Made by a program: the position numbers and the translations under genes
Notes under the pieces: generated by a model
Seen by the model: only the letters and a program-made list of their open reading frames with translations
Told to the model about the DNA's origin: nothing
The model's database searches: none
Shown here: positions 46,510 through 63,888 of the stretch, one piece after another
Layout: each line of letters begins with the position of its first letter
Position numbering within the stretch: the first letter of the stretch is position 1
Assembly (NCBI GenBank): GCA_013339895.1
Contig: JABACO010000023.1
Location: 812,779-876,778, forward strand
Reading direction: 5' to 3'
Source of the DNA: Ephydatia muelleri
Taxonomy: Eukaryota; Porifera; Demospongiae; Spongillida; Spongillidae
DNA: 64,000 nucleotides

Positions 46510-47433
46510 ACACGTACACATACACATAAATACACACACACATACACACACATACACACACACACACACACATACACACACACACACACACACACCACCA
46601 GTGCATACTAATGAGCATTCTCATGGTTTCACTTCTTTAGGTTGCTACCAGACCCTCTCATCTCAAACCCAGTGGCAGATGAACTACTTAAGATCAGAGG
46701 TGGGTCCACATCTGTGAGTTTAAAGTGCAGATACTTCCCTACATCTGCATCTTCCTCTCTCACTCCCTCCCTCTCTCCCCTCCCTCTCTCCCCTCCCTCT
46801 CTCCCCTCCCTCTCTCCCCTCCCTCTCTCCCCTCCCTCTCTCCCCTCCCTCTCTCCCCTCCCTCTCTCCCTCCTCTCTCCCCTCCTCTCTCCCTCCCTCT
46901 CTCCCCTCCCTCTCTCCCCTCCCTCTCTCCCCTCCCTCTCTCCCTCCCTCTCTCCCCTCTCTCCCCTCCCTCTCTCCCCTCCCTCTCCTCCCCCCTCCCC
47001 TCACCCCCTCTATCCCCTCCCTTATCTTTCCTTCTCCTCCTCTATCCCCCTCCCTCTCTCTCCCCTGTCTCTCTTCTCATCTCTCCCCCACCCTCCTTTC
47101 TCCCCATACTTTTAATTCGGATGGCATTCTAATTGCAAATAATTCTTTCATCACACAGGCATGCAGCCCAGTCTCCAAGCCGCTGCCACAAAGGAATGTC
47201 TCTCTGCATTGCCTGAGGTCAACAAGAAGACTCTGTACTTTATGTGTCGCCACCTCTGCCAGGTCAGTCGCCATGCCGCTAAGAACAAGATGAACTCCAG
47301 TAACCTTGCCATTGTGTTCTGGCCTACTTTCATGAGGCCCAGCGTGACGGACCTTTGGGATCAGAGCAAGCACCTGTGTTGGCAACTGGTCATAAACCAG
47401 GTGATCAATGACCCAGAAGTGGTACCACATTGA
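43031..47433 (+). CDS. RhoGAP-domain protein
   Basis: GTPase-activating protein for Rho-family GTPases. Seven exons join in frame to 410 aa: 43031-43372, 43810-43983, 44692-44923, 45605-45670, 46339-46423, 46641-46699 and 47159-47433. The N-terminus is acidic and proline-rich with two PPPxPERxY-like repeats (DPPPPIPERHYC, APPPLPERNYSW), possible SH3/WW ligands. A strongly basic, probably helical stretch follows (KKEKRLGEKLKKRADREIER). The RhoGAP domain runs from YFGSPLDTV to the end. It has the arginine finger in GLYRVSGG (about residue 254), LLPDPLISNPV and NSSNLAIVFWPTFMRP. The domain resembles the C-terminal GAP of p190RhoGAP, but there is no GTPase or FF region. Start: first ATG in the open frame. 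Introns hold long satellites. It ends 177 bp before copy D. Confidence 0.92.
43380..43480. repeat. (GA)n/GGGA tract in RhoGAP intron 1
   Basis: Purine-rich GAGAGG tract just after the predicted first-exon donor. The donor (AAG then GTGCAA) is weak, so the exact end of exon 1 is less sure than the others. Confidence 0.85.
43673..43741. repeat. (TG)n tract in RhoGAP intron 1
   Basis: TG tract in sense orientation, about 70 bp upstream of the exon at 43810. Confidence 0.9.
44258..44455. repeat. TG-rich minisatellite (GTGGTGTGCACATGTGTGTG)
   Basis: Irregular units of about 20-25 bp, in RhoGAP intron 2. Sense (TG)n. Confidence 0.85.
44938..45405. repeat. Minisatellite of GTGACATGGGTCA(N)GATCA units
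   Basis: About 25 copies of a unit of about 11-19 bp, in two higher-order blocks that repeat the same order (about 44950-45040 and 45045-45130). It starts about 15 bp after the exon 3 donor of the RhoGAP gene. Confidence 0.9.
45726..46010. repeat. 13-bp minisatellite GTACCAGTGTGGG
   Basis: About 21 copies in RhoGAP intron 4, with GTGAGGG and AATGTAG variants that alternate in a regular higher-order pattern. Confidence 0.92.
46451..46594. repeat. (CA)n tract in RhoGAP intron 5
   Basis: CA/CATA tract on the plus strand, so (CA)n in sense. It is the only RhoGAP dinucleotide tract in this orientation. Confidence 0.9.
46757..47100. repeat. Pyrimidine tract of CCCTCCCTCTCTC units
   Basis: About 15-bp units CTCTCCCCTCCCT repeated and then decaying, in RhoGAP intron 6. 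The long pyrimidine run is upstream of the final exon acceptor. Confidence 0.9.
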
Positions 47434-47610
47434 TGTGGTTTACGTCACTGCTCCTTCATTCGCTGAGATTCTAGTCCTTTTTAATATTATTATTATTTGT
47501 GACATGTGTCAACCTTGTAGTTACATGGCAGACATGAAATTCCTTGCTAAATGGACTGAAGGCGAATAATTATTAAGTGTTTATTATTATTATTGATACT
47601 CGCGTTGAAT
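47434..47610. other. 177-bp spacer between RhoGAP and copy D
   Basis: Tandem genes on the same strand with very little room for a terminator and promoter. An ATT-rich run (TTATTATTATTATTG) lies just before the copy D start. Confidence 0.5.
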
Positions 47611-52944
<5,334 letters not shown>

Positions 52945-54157
52945 CTTGATATCACATTCATGTGTGTTTGTAACGTATAAATAGATCATATGTTTCCGTA
53001 GGCTGTACCAGAGCGAATGTGACCAGCAAAAAAGCAAGAAGGTAAGGTTGGTGTCTTAATAATTAACTGGGTAAGGGGTCGGGGGCACTTCTACTGAAGT
53101 CGGACGGCTGTGACGGATGACGCGGTGCATTGCGGCAACTGGGCAGGGCTGGTGTTAACCAGAAGGGCCGCAGAACGGTTTGCCAGTGTGGACACCGTAG
53201 TGGTCTTACATATAAAATCGCGCGCGAACCGGAAACGAGTCTTCAGTTGCTGTGGATTGTTATATCTACGCAACGGCGGGCCGAAAACAGAACGCCGTTC
53301 GCAAAAGAAAAAAAAAGACACAAAAAGTGCTGAAACTCAACCGCTGAGTTTACCGCGGCGAGGAGATGTATACTAGCTAGTGACCCTAATATGTCACAGG
53401 GCTGCTATATGTAAGCTCTGAACTACAAAACTGTGATCGTTTGTTACGGAAGACGTTTTTTTTAGTAACATAATTATAAACGAACGACAGGTGACGTCAC
53501 ATTACATCCGGAGACAAAGTTTTAATGTCATAATTACTTTCCAAGTTATTAAAAGGTAAGTAGCTAGCAGAATTTATTTTTTCTTGATTGTAGGAAACCC
53601 TGTATAGACAACTCTTTACGTGACATTCCACTGTCCAAGAGATGTCCACAAGAGCTTGCAGCCTGTAGCATGATGTAATCGATCCGATCCGCAGTTGTGA
53701 CATATTAAGGTCTGGGGCCGAGATTATATCAAAGCTGTACATAATTTTTTTAAAAAGCGTGGTGGTAACCTGCTGCTCACCAAACAGCAGCAGCCCCTCC
53801 CCCATGCATCCTGTACTCTGTCCTAGTTGCATCTTTGCAACCTCTGGTCATTACAAGGTCATAGTGTAGTTATTGCTACATATCTGATTATTTGATAGAT
53901 CTTTATTGTTTGTTTGATCCACTTCAGTTACAATCCTGAAAAGATGTACCAGTAAATCGTCCATTAATCATCGTGTCTTAAGCTGCCATAACCAAATTCT
54001 GGCCCCTCTGATAAAATAGCAGGCTGGAGGCATATTGCACGCTGATAAGAATACACTACGCATACTGCTGAAGCTGAAATCAAGTGAGTTAAATAAATTA
54101 TAATACTGACCATTCTGTACAGAGCTGTACGTATATTGTTACATCACACCATCACAG
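52945..54157. other. Spacer between copies D and E
   Basis: The 5' exon(s) of copy E should lie here but could not be fixed. A stretch at 53002-53041 has acceptor- and donor-like borders (GTAG before it, GTAAGG after it). It could be an alternative exon of D or noncoding. CG-rich sequence at 53090-53290 may be promoter. Confidence 0.4.
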
Positions 54158-54172
54158 AGCCTGAAGCAAGAT

Positions 54173-57100
54173 ATGGAGGAGTCACAGGATGAACCAGACT
54201 TTGGGGTGAGGTTCATATTTGGGCAGTGACCATGAAAGATGCTGGGTGGGGACCATGAGAGATGCTCCTGAGTGTCCCTCATTGTTGGGTGGGGACCATG
54301 AGAGATGTTGGGTGGGGACCATGAAAGATGCTCCTGAGTGTCCCTCATTGTTGGGTGGGGACCATGAGAGATGCTCCTGAGTGTCCCTCATTGTTGGGTG
54401 GGGACCATGAGAGATGTTGGGTGGGGACCATGAAAGATGCTCCTGAGTGTCCCTCATTGTTGGGTGGGGACCATGAGAGATGTTGGGTGGGGACCATGAA
54501 AGATGCTCCTGAGTGTCCCTCATTGTTGGGTGGGGACCATGAGAGATGTTGGGTGGGGACCATGAAAGATGCTCCTGAGTGTCCCTCATTGTTGGGTGGG
54601 GACCATGAGAGATGCTGGGTGGGGACCATGAGAGATGCTCCTGAGTGTCCCTCATTGTTGGGTGGGGACCATGAGAGATGCTGGGTGGGGACCATGAGAG
54701 ATGTTGGGTGGGGACCATGAGAGATGCTGGGTGGGGACCATGAGAGATGCTGGGTGGGGACCATGAGAGGTGTTGGGTGGGGACCATGAGAGATGTTGGG
54801 TGGGGACCATGAAAGATGCTGGGTGGGGACCATGAGAGACGTTGGGTGGGGACCATAAGAGATGTTGGGTGGGGACCATGAGAGATGCTCCTGAGTGTCC
54901 CTCATTGTTGGGTGGGGACCATGAGAGATGCTGGGTGGGGACCATGAGAGATGCTGGGTGGGGACCATGAGAGATGCTCCTGAGTGTCCCTCATTGTTGG
55001 GTGGGGACCATGAGAGATGTTGGGTGGGGACCATGAGAGATGCTCCTAAGTGTCCCTCATTGTTGGGTGGGGACCATGAGAGATGCTGGGTGGGGACCAT
55101 GAGAGATGTTGGGTGGGGACCATGAGAGATGCTGGGTGGGGACCATGAATGATGCTCCTGAGTGTCCCTCATTGTTGGGTGGGGACCATGAGAGATGTTG
55201 GGTGGGGACCATGAAAGATGCTCCTGAGTGTCCCTCATTGTTGGGTGGGGACCATGAGAGATGTTGGGTGGGGACCATGAAAGATGCTCCTGAGTGTCCC
55301 TCATTGTTGGGTGGGGACCATGAGAGATGTTGGGTGGGGACCATGAAAGATGCTCCTGAGTGTCCCTCATTGTTGGGTGGGGACCATGAGAGATGCTGGG
55401 TGGGGACCATGAAAGATGCTCCTGAGTGTCCCTCATTGTTGGGTGGGGACCATGAGAGGTGTTGGGTGGGGACCATGAGAGATGCTGGGTGGGGACCATG
55501 AGAGATGCTGGGTGGGGACCATGAGAGGTGTTGGGTGGGGACCATGAGAGATGTTGGGTGGGGACCATGAAAGATGCTGGGTGGGGACCATGAGAGACGT
55601 TGGGTGGGGACCATAAGAGATGTTGGGTGGGGACCATGAGAGATGCTCCTGAGTGTCCCTCATTGTTGGGTGGGGACCATGAGAGATGCTGGGTGGGGAC
55701 CATGAGAGATGCTGGGTGGGGACCATGAGAGATGCTCCTGAGTGTCCCTCATTGTTGGGTGGGGACCATGAGAGATGTTGGGTGGGGACCATGAGAGATG
55801 CTCCTGAGTGTCCCTCATTGTTGGGTGGGGACCATGAGAGATGCTGGGTGGGGACCATGAGAGATGTTGGGTGGGGACCATGAGAGATGCTGGGTGGGGA
55901 CCATGAATGATGCTCCTGAGTGTCCCTCATTGTTGGGTGGGGACCATGAGAGATGTTGGGTGGGGACCATGAAAGATGTTGGGCAGGGACCATGAGAGAT
56001 GCTGGGTGGGGACCATGAGAGATGCTGGGTGGGGACCATGAGATATGCTGGGTGGGGACCATGAGAGATGTTGGGTGGGGACCATGAGAGATGCTCCTGA
56101 GTGTCCCTCATTTTTGGGTGGGGACCACGAGAGATGTTGGGTGGGGACCATGAGAGATGCTGGGTGGGGACCATGAGAGATGCTCCTGAGTGTCCCTCAT
56201 TTTTGGGTGGGGACCACGAGAGATGTTGAGTGGGGACCATGAGAGATGCTGGGTGGGGACCATGAGAGCTGGGTGGGGACCATGAGAGATGTTGGGTGGG
56301 GACCATGAGAGATGTTGGGTGGGGACCATGAGATATGCTCCTGAGTCCCCTCATTTTATTCCTGAGGTGACCTCATAGGCTGGTAGTTGGCTCCAACTTG
56401 CCTCCAACACCATTATCAGCTGCATTAATAAATAACACATTAATAACACATCAATAACACATTAATAACGAAGGAATTTCATTGCCGAGTACAGTAGAAC
56501 AGATTAAGGGGCTATATATGTCTGCCTATAGATGTATTGGAGATCACACACACAATTTATTAAATGCCTTTCTGGCTTCGGTGTTTCCTGCAGTGGCCTG
56601 TAAAATCCTCTAGTCTTCCCCACACTGCAAAGAACGTTGAGGTAAGTCAAAACGGTGTATGCACATTGTCATGGCATATTGTATGCCATGACATTTGATA
56701 CACGGTGTGATATATCTTGTAATTGCAACACTATGTGGCACCAAAACTATACATGTACGGTATCATTTCAGCAATTAAAGAAGGCTTTGCATAATATGAA
56801 AACTGATGTCAACAGCAGGGATGGATCAGGAGGTGCACTGATCCACTCCCTCGTGGAGAGAGTGTTCAGTGACAAAAGAGAACGATCAGAGTTTCTTCTG
56901 ACGCTGCTGACATACTCCTCTGCTGATATCAACCTGACCAATGGGACCCAGATGACTGCACTCCACCTAACAGCACAGGTAATTAATAAGTGTTAGTGGT
57001 TGTGTGTGTGTGTGTGTGTGTGTGTTTATATGTATGTTGTGTGTATGTGTGTGTTGATGTGTGTGTATGGTGTGTGTGTGTGTGTGTGTATGTTTATATG

Positions 57101-57225
57101 TATGTTGTGTGTATGTGTGTGTTGATGTGTGTGTATGGTGTGTGTGTGTGGATGTTTATATGCATGTTGTGTGTATGTGTGTTGATGTGTGTGGTATAGT
57201 GTGTGTGTGTGTTGATGTGTGTGTA

Positions 57226-57256
<31 letters not shown>

Positions 57257-59238
57257 GATGTGTGCAATCGGTTAGGACTTTTTTGAATTCTGTCTCAAAT
57301 TATATGCATTGGTCATTGCCTTGTATTTTCTTGTCCTTGTAAAGCTGTGTGACTTACACTCTGTCAAAGTGTTGGTTGCATTCGGGGCCCAAGTGAATCT
57401 CCTCAACGCAGATAACAAGACGCCACTGGATCTACTCAACACTACAGCTTCACTCAGCAAAACTATCAGAAGAACAAAAACACATTCCCTCATAGCAGCA
57501 ACAGAGACCATTTCTATGGAAGCTGCTGACTTTGCACATGAGCAGAAATCCAGTGTCCCCTCAATCTCTCATCAGGATTACATCAAGCTGCACGATCTAC
57601 TGGTATCGGTGGGAGCAAAGGAAGGGAGGCTCCTTCAAGAGCAACTTCATGATGAGGCATCTCAATTGCCTGCCAAACTCCTGCCATTTCCACACCTGCT
57701 CACCAAAAAGGGTTCTACAGAAGACAGTGATGATTATGTCAAGTGTGTCCCGGGAGAGGACTCATGGGTTGACAGCATACCTGGGAGGTATAAGGAGCTG
57801 GACACTCACATTAGGAGGATGCTGGCTGACCCTTCAGACACAATGATGTACAGTACGGATGAAGCCTTTGCCTGTGCGCTTCAACTGAGAGAACTGACAT
57901 TGCTAAGGAAGTCTGGCAGCAGAGTTCTTTCTCTCGATGGAGGGGGAATGAAAGGGTTAATACAGATCGAGGTGCTGGAGCAGTTGGAGAAGTTAACGCA
58001 ACGAAAGATCACGGAAATATTTGATTGGATAGTAGGGACATCAGTAGGTGGAATTGTGGCCTTGGCCATCGTGTATGGTAAGTGGAACCACTGTAAATAT
58101 AGGTATTAACCCTTTATGGTCCATAGCTAAGAAGACACTGAAGGAACTCCGACAGCTAATGTTTCAGATGAAAGATGAAGTATTTGGGTCCTCACATGGA
58201 TCATATGGATGCAATACAGAGGCACTGGAGAGAATATTAAAGGATACCTTTGGAAATATGACAATGAATACCATTAAGTATCCTAGGTGCCAGCCTGTGT
58301 ATGCATGTGTGTGTGTGATAATATATGTTGTCAATTCCTAGGGTCATGATCAGTGCTGTTAACAAATCAACAACAGATCTACAGCTTCACTTCTTTAATA
58401 ACTGCTTTCAGACATGGCCTAAGGAAGAGCAATTGAGACTGAATAAGAGTAAGTTCACATCCACTATGGAGGCAGTATTATAGTGTTTGTTTCCTTGTGG
58501 ATGGCAGTGGAGGTGTGGAAGGTGGCTAGGTACACTTCAGCTGGTCCTCTGTACTTTGAAGAGTGTGACAGTTATGTGGATGGAGGTATTCTGGCCAACA
58601 ATCCCTGTATGGAGGGACTGACCAGGATCCAGGACTACTACCGACAGGTGAACCAGAAGCTGCCAATCTCCCTGGTGGTCTCTGTAGGCTGTGGAGTGTT
58701 GCCTCCATCAACCATAGGGAGCATTGATGCACAGAGGTTCCTATTCTTTGGAAGACACTGGCTTCCGACATCAGATGGCCCTGGACTAACAGACACAGTG
58801 AAGAACCTTGCCACTCTGATGTCCACTGCTGTTAGTTATAAAATGATGTGTACAGGTTGGGGGTGGAATGCAAATCTGTGTAATGAAAATGCTACTAGAA
58901 TTGATTGCATAATTAATAAATGACAAATGAAAGTAGTTGGCAAGTTCTAACATGATCCCTTTTGTCATGTACAGATAACAGAGTCAGAAACCAGTGCCAA
59001 GCACTGTGAGAACTGCTGTGAAGAGCAAGGCATCCAGTACTTCAGGTTCAGCCCTCGTTTGGAGAGGGTGATAGCTCCCAGCGAGACCAACAACGAAGTA
59101 CTGTTTGACATGATCATTAGCACCCGGCTACAGTCTGAGGTACAGAAGATCCATGAGCTCATCCAACAGCTATACAAACTTTCGGATTACAGTAGAAAAA
59201 TGTACAGGTCATATGACTGCACTGTTGCGAAGATTTAG
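54173..59238 (+). CDS. PLA2G6-like: PLA2G6-like patatin/ankyrin phospholipase, copy E
   Basis: Exons that join in frame: 54158-54205 (ATG 54173-54175 or an upstream start), 56594-56641, 56772-56978, 57345-58077, 58127-58286, 58342-58448, 58508-58830 and 58975-59238. Ankyrin-like DGSGGALIHSLV, GTQMTALHLTAQ and ADNKTPLDLLN. Patatin DGGGMKG, GTSVG and SYVDGGILANNP. The C-terminus is like copy D until TRLQS, then diverges. From KCVPGEDSWVDSIPGRYKEL onward the big exon is almost identical to copy D, and the following 49-bp intron is identical but for two or three bases. A 2.1-kb minisatellite fills the intron between 54205 and 56594. The 5' end is unresolved. Confidence 0.87.
54225..56350. repeat. 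2.1-kb minisatellite of two unit types
   Basis: A basic 23-bp unit (TGGGTGGGGACCATGAGAGA plus TGT or TGC) alternates irregularly with a 20-bp insert (TCCTGAGTGTCCCTCATTGT), giving 23-bp and 43-bp units. Higher-order blocks recur: the order of variants at about 54600-54960 reappears at about 55390-55720. It lies in a copy E intron. Confidence 0.95.
56999..57262. repeat. TG-rich repeat with 60-bp period
   Basis: TG tract in which a 60-bp block (TTTATATGTATGTTGTGTGT, TGTTGATGTGTGTGTATGGT) repeats about three times. It starts 20 bp after the donor at 56978 in copy E. Sense orientation. Confidence 0.9.
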
Positions 59239-60318
59239 GTTTGGCTATCTTGCCTGCACAATGTAGTACATGTCATTGGATAGATATTAAACCCTCATAT
59301 GTAACAAGGACCAAGAACATCCTAATGGGACAACACATGCCAAAGTAGGCACGGGACAGTATTTAGCAAAGCTGCATCATTTATCAAGCCATCCTGATAT
59401 GTGCTTTAGTTCAGGCACCAGAATATCTGTTGTAGTACATACACTATCTATTGCACATACACCTATTTGATCGTTACAGTGAAACACAACTTAGTACAAC
59501 ACACAATTATTTTTTTTAACTGCACAGGATGTGTGAACGGCAAATCACCACCCACACACTCAGAGAAGTTCAGTATGACTGTTCTGCTAAGGTTTCAGCG
59601 TTCCATAATGCAAAATCCTTTGCAGAGATAGTAGCCTCACCTAGCACTGAAAACTGCTGTATATATGTACTGCAATCTAACATTACAGATAAAACACAAA
59701 CAAAACCTCGCAATTGCAGATGGTCTGCCAGTATTTACCATTACTGCTATTTATTCCCCTAGCCTTATATATATATGCATGTAAAGTTTCGATTTTCCTG
59801 CAAGGTTATTATCTAATACTGTACTACATATAAGGTTATTTAATGCTGTCTTCTGTGTAACAAGTGCACCTGACTCTTTCATTCAACCTCCCAAATAAAA
59901 GAAAAAAAAAGATTGTGACAAACTCGCACCAGTAACACATGTAAGTGCTCACATCACACATACACAAAATACAAGTTATGTAGTTTCCTGTCTCCAGTCA
60001 CACTACCACATTCCTAAAAACATTCTATCTCATCTCGCTGCACTACAGACTCTTCTGATCCACACTCTTTCAAGGTCAAATTCTCACAGTCACAGTAGCG
60101 TAATCTCTCAGTTGACTTGGCACTCCTCCTCACTGCAATATCCGCTCTCACAGGCATACCACAATCCTCATCCTCACCGAACACAAATCATAACACACTT
60201 CCTCATTACCTATCCTATACCGATCATTGTGCAAAAAAAAGCAACACAAAAAACTCCCCACACAACATACAGCACTCCCCACCCCCCCCACACACAAAAA
60301 AAAAACAGCCCTCCTTCC
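59239..60318. other. Convergent intergenic region between copy E and TDP-43
   Basis: Holds both 3' UTRs. AT-rich, with short A runs (59900, 60230, 60297) and no credible ORF. A 77-codon ORF at 59529-59762 has no recognisable features. Confidence 0.55.
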
Positions 60319-62290
60319 TCAATATTGCCACTTTGCTGCACTGGTTACATTACTTCCAAACTGTTGTTGTTGTTGTTGTTGTTGTTGCTGGGCCTGATAG
60401 GCAGCCACAGCCGCCTGGGTCGTCCTATCAGCCCCATACCCCAATGGGTCCTGTGTGCCTGATGTCGCATACGAGTACCCAGTTGGATTGGTGACCTGCT
60501 GTTGTCGTGTCTGCTGAACCTGCGCCTGAGCTCTTAACCCTTGCATGGCAAACCCCCCTGCAGCTGCAAGAGCCTGTGGCATTCCACGATAAGCTGCCGC
60601 AGCGTAGCCAAGGCGACTGGGGTCCTGCTGGAGAAAGCCAGCACCCAACAGGTAGGACTTCGTGGCTGCCTCGAGCAGCATGGCCTGGTTGGCCTTTGTA
60701 CCCTTGGGCTCAGCCACAGTCAGGTTGAGATTGGAACCTTGAAACGTGTGATGCATATTCAAAACCTTCATTGCCACCTGCACAGAGGCAAGACACATGT
60801 GATGAAGTTGGTACATTTCAGACATGCAGTGTGTATGCACCCTGTACATGAGCCTCACTGTCCATGTAATGCACCAAGTATGTTACCCTACCTGTCCATC
60901 TTGGAAGGTGACAAAGCCAAACCCTCGATAAGGGTTTGGTATGTAAACATCAGTAAGCTCTCCATACTGGCTAAAATACTCTCTGAGTTCCTGAGAGGTG
61001 ACTTGAGGACGAAGAGGAAGACAGCCAACAAACACTTTGCAAGGAACGTAGGCACTACTCTGCTATTTGAATGTTTGAGTGAGTGTGTGTATTGTCCAGG
61101 GAGAATAGAACACGATACCTTCTATTCAACAGTACTGACACCAGCCCACTCACAGCACATACCCTCCTCGGGTAACGTAGATCGACACGTCTTCCTTTTA
61201 TCGTGTGCTGCATGTTAAACACTTTCTGCTGAAGACTAACGTCAAAGAACCTTACAAATCCGAACCCACGAGACCTTCCAGTCCCTGCATCCTTCTTCAC
61301 CTGCAGAGAGACAATTAGAGAGCAGTTCAGAGCGCATGTCAACTACGCCTTGTGCCTAAAACTACATGAGTCTGGGTAGGAACCTTGCTAGCCATAACCA
61401 TTTCTAAATGTTGGTTGCAGTAAGCCTTGTTTTCAAGGAAAGTGCACTACCCTAGAATCAAGGCAGAATATCCTTTTTGAATACTGAGGAGAAAATAGTG
61501 TGCATGGCTGCACAATAATATTCATTTGCTTTCCGACTCCCATAATATCCAACATCTCGAACAAACACGCATGGTACTTTACTTGCTCCACCCACCTCCG
61601 CACTAGCAATCTCTCCGAATTGCTGGAAGTATTGCTTCAACTCGGCATCAGTGACCGACCACTCCAAGCCAAGGACCAACATATCCTGCGCATTTAAGTC
61701 TTTCGCATCCGCCGAGGGCTCTGGGCTACTGGAACGTGGGTTTTTAGCCGCCCTTTCCTCATCCACTGCAGAATCGTCACACTTTCGCTTGCCGCCATCT
61801 GAAAAAATACACGAAAAATCGACCGCAACCAAATGACTAAAATAATTACCTGTGGTCGCGGCGCCATCTTCAGTACCATCTCCCGCCTTCGCCCCAGGGT
61901 GCACCACCACAACGTAGACCTGGTCTCCCCAACCTTCATCTGGGGCATGCAAAACACCGCTTATGACCTTCACTCCTCGCCAAGCTCCAGTAATGAGGTT
62001 CCTGCGCAGAGAGAGATTTCACTCATCAACACTTTTTTAACTACTTTCTAGCAGGACCTACGCAACGCGCGAAGTATCCCGCCTTACAAAACGTATAGCT
62101 AAACCGACCTGTACTTCAGGCCCGTTGCTCCTTCAAACTGGGACCGCAGCACTGACAACATCAGGGTCCCGTCCTGTTCCGTTGGTAACTCTACACCATT
62201 GTACTTCAGCGCTTCGTCTTCGCATACAAATACAAATCCTTGTCCTTTCGTGCCACTTATTTCGCTCGTGTTCTGCGCTTCAGCCTCCAT
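60319..62290 (-). CDS. TARDBP: TDP-43 homologue (TAR DNA-binding protein)
   Basis: Nuclear RNA-binding protein controlling splicing and RNA stability; the family prefers (UG)n. Six exons join to 1302 bp (433 aa): 62109-62290, 61850-62001, 61596-61798, 61163-61300, 60892-61059 and 60319-60777. The N-terminal domain matches the TDP-43 DIX-like fold (VELPTEQDGTLMLSVL, GATGLKYR, SGVLHAPDEGWGDQVYVV). A KRKCDD motif stands where the family has its nuclear signal. RRM1 (about 151-225) has DMLVLGLEW and SRGFGFVRF. RRM2 (about 232-305) has CKVFVGCLP and RGFGFVTF. The tail is Ala/Gln-rich (AAAAYRGMPQALAAAGG, a run of 11 Gln), unlike the Gly-rich tail of vertebrate TDP-43. The start is the first ATG of the open frame. 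Confidence 0.95.
60362..60386 (-). repeat. (CAA)n polyglutamine-coding run in TDP-43
   Basis: (GTT) repeats on the plus strand encode consecutive Gln by CAA codons near the TDP-43 C-terminus. The codons are uniform, so the run may vary in length. Confidence 0.9.
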
Positions 62291-63763
62291 TTTTTTCCCC
62301 CTTCGTTTGAAATGTTTCCCACGTGATAAGATGATTTTACATAGAGCTCAGACCGTAAATTAGATATTGTAGAATTTGTGACACCATGAAATAACAAATT
62401 GCTAGCAGTACGACTGCGACTAGAAATCGCATTTTTGGTGATTCCAGTGAACACGAGGTTGTAATGTACTGGGTCTGCAGAAGATTCTATGTGTATAAGA
62501 CAGATATCAACAATAGAATAGGCGCTTATGGTATTCAGACTGACCGACTTCCTCTTTTTAAGATGCCATTGCAATGGATTTGAAAAATCTGAAATTAATG
62601 TTAATATTAATGTTACATTTCAAGTGTTAACTATTCTTACTATAGAACTTGAACTTGTTCATCAAATTGAAATTCCACCATGCTTACAAGCTTTCAAAGC
62701 TGATTACCAACTTTGCTGAATTATTCACATTGGCCCACTATATTTACCCAGTGCCAGGCCCACCAAACGATACTGAACACAAGCCAACATTTTTAATACA
62801 ATGTCTTTAAAACTGCCTCGATTGAATGACACCCATAAAATAGCACACAGACTGACATAATTGCACAAATATTGTTCATGACGAAAGCCAATATTTTGAG
62901 TACAATGTCTTAAATTGCCTTGATTGAAGGACACTCATAATGAATAAGAATAGCACATAGACTAAAATAAGACAGAGGAACTTGTGCTTCATCAACCAGC
63001 TCTCTGATACTGGCTGCCTGCAAGGAATTAGACCAAATGCTCAACAGTTTAAACCTTTACCCCCTTGCATAAACAACAATCAGAACCACCTGTGCACCAA
63101 TTCCAAGCCCTTCAGAATTAATTAGTATGCCTAACCTCTTCCCCCACACCCAGCCAACTCATATACTATCAGACCAACCCTCTCTTGTGGCCAAACACAA
63201 ATATATACTTGACACGGAGATGTTCATTGTTCTGAACTACAAAGTACTTCTCAGGCAGCTTCTGACCAACACTGGGTTCTCCCCCGGCCTGCACTCGAGA
63301 TCTACATGTAGACACAACATGTATATCAGTTAATCCATTTCGACACTGTACCTACCCAGCCAATCCCTTCCTCCCACCCTCCACTCCATCCACTAAACTA
63401 CTTTTCCTCCTCCTAGATCAACCAGGCTTCACCTTATATCAGGATGGTTCAGAACTTCACACACAGCCACACAGCTCACGAGGGAAGGAAGAGTACTCTT
63501 GGGCCACAGAAGACCAGCGGGACTGAAGTTCATTGACACAGAGAGTTCACTTGATAGATATGTTCCTTCTCCAAATAGACTTGTCTATCATCAATGATAT
63601 ATATGCAGTCATAAACTAGAGAGCTATTGATTAAAAAATATAGTGACTGACAAAACACACATTAGGTTCTGATGTATTTTATATCAGATCACTTGATAGT
63701 TAAGCTAAATATTACACAAAAGGTAACCTGGGGCAGCTTACACTCAGTAATCCTTTTGTGCAT

Positions 63764-63805
<42 letters not shown>

Positions 63806-63888
63806 TCTCTGTGTGTGTATTTTTGTGCATGTGTGTGTGTGTGTGTTTGTGTGTTCAAGTATGTTTGTATGTGCATTGCAATGACTAC
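62291..63888. other. Region between TDP-43 and the PARP-like gene
   Basis: Holds the TDP-43 promoter and possibly other parts of the PARP-like gene. A sequence near 62770-62850 recurs, degraded, at 62880-62950 (ACAATGTCTTAAA...GATTGAATGACACCCATAA), a local duplication of about 100 bp. No exon was identified. Confidence 0.5.
63767..63853. repeat. (TG)n tract beside the PARP-like exon
   Basis: Plus-strand TG, (CA)n in the sense of the minus-strand PARP-like exon, within 40 bp of its donor. Confidence 0.9.

Noticed and set aside
53130-53333. 67-codon ORF before copy E as its first exon
   Set aside because: No donor in phase with the 54158 or 56594 exons and no similarity to other copies' N-termini.
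54182-56354. Long ORFs of 180-452 codons in the 2.1-kb minisatellite
   Set aside because: The repeat unit lacks stops in all registers. The ORFs exist in several overlapping frames and run antisense to copy E within an intron.
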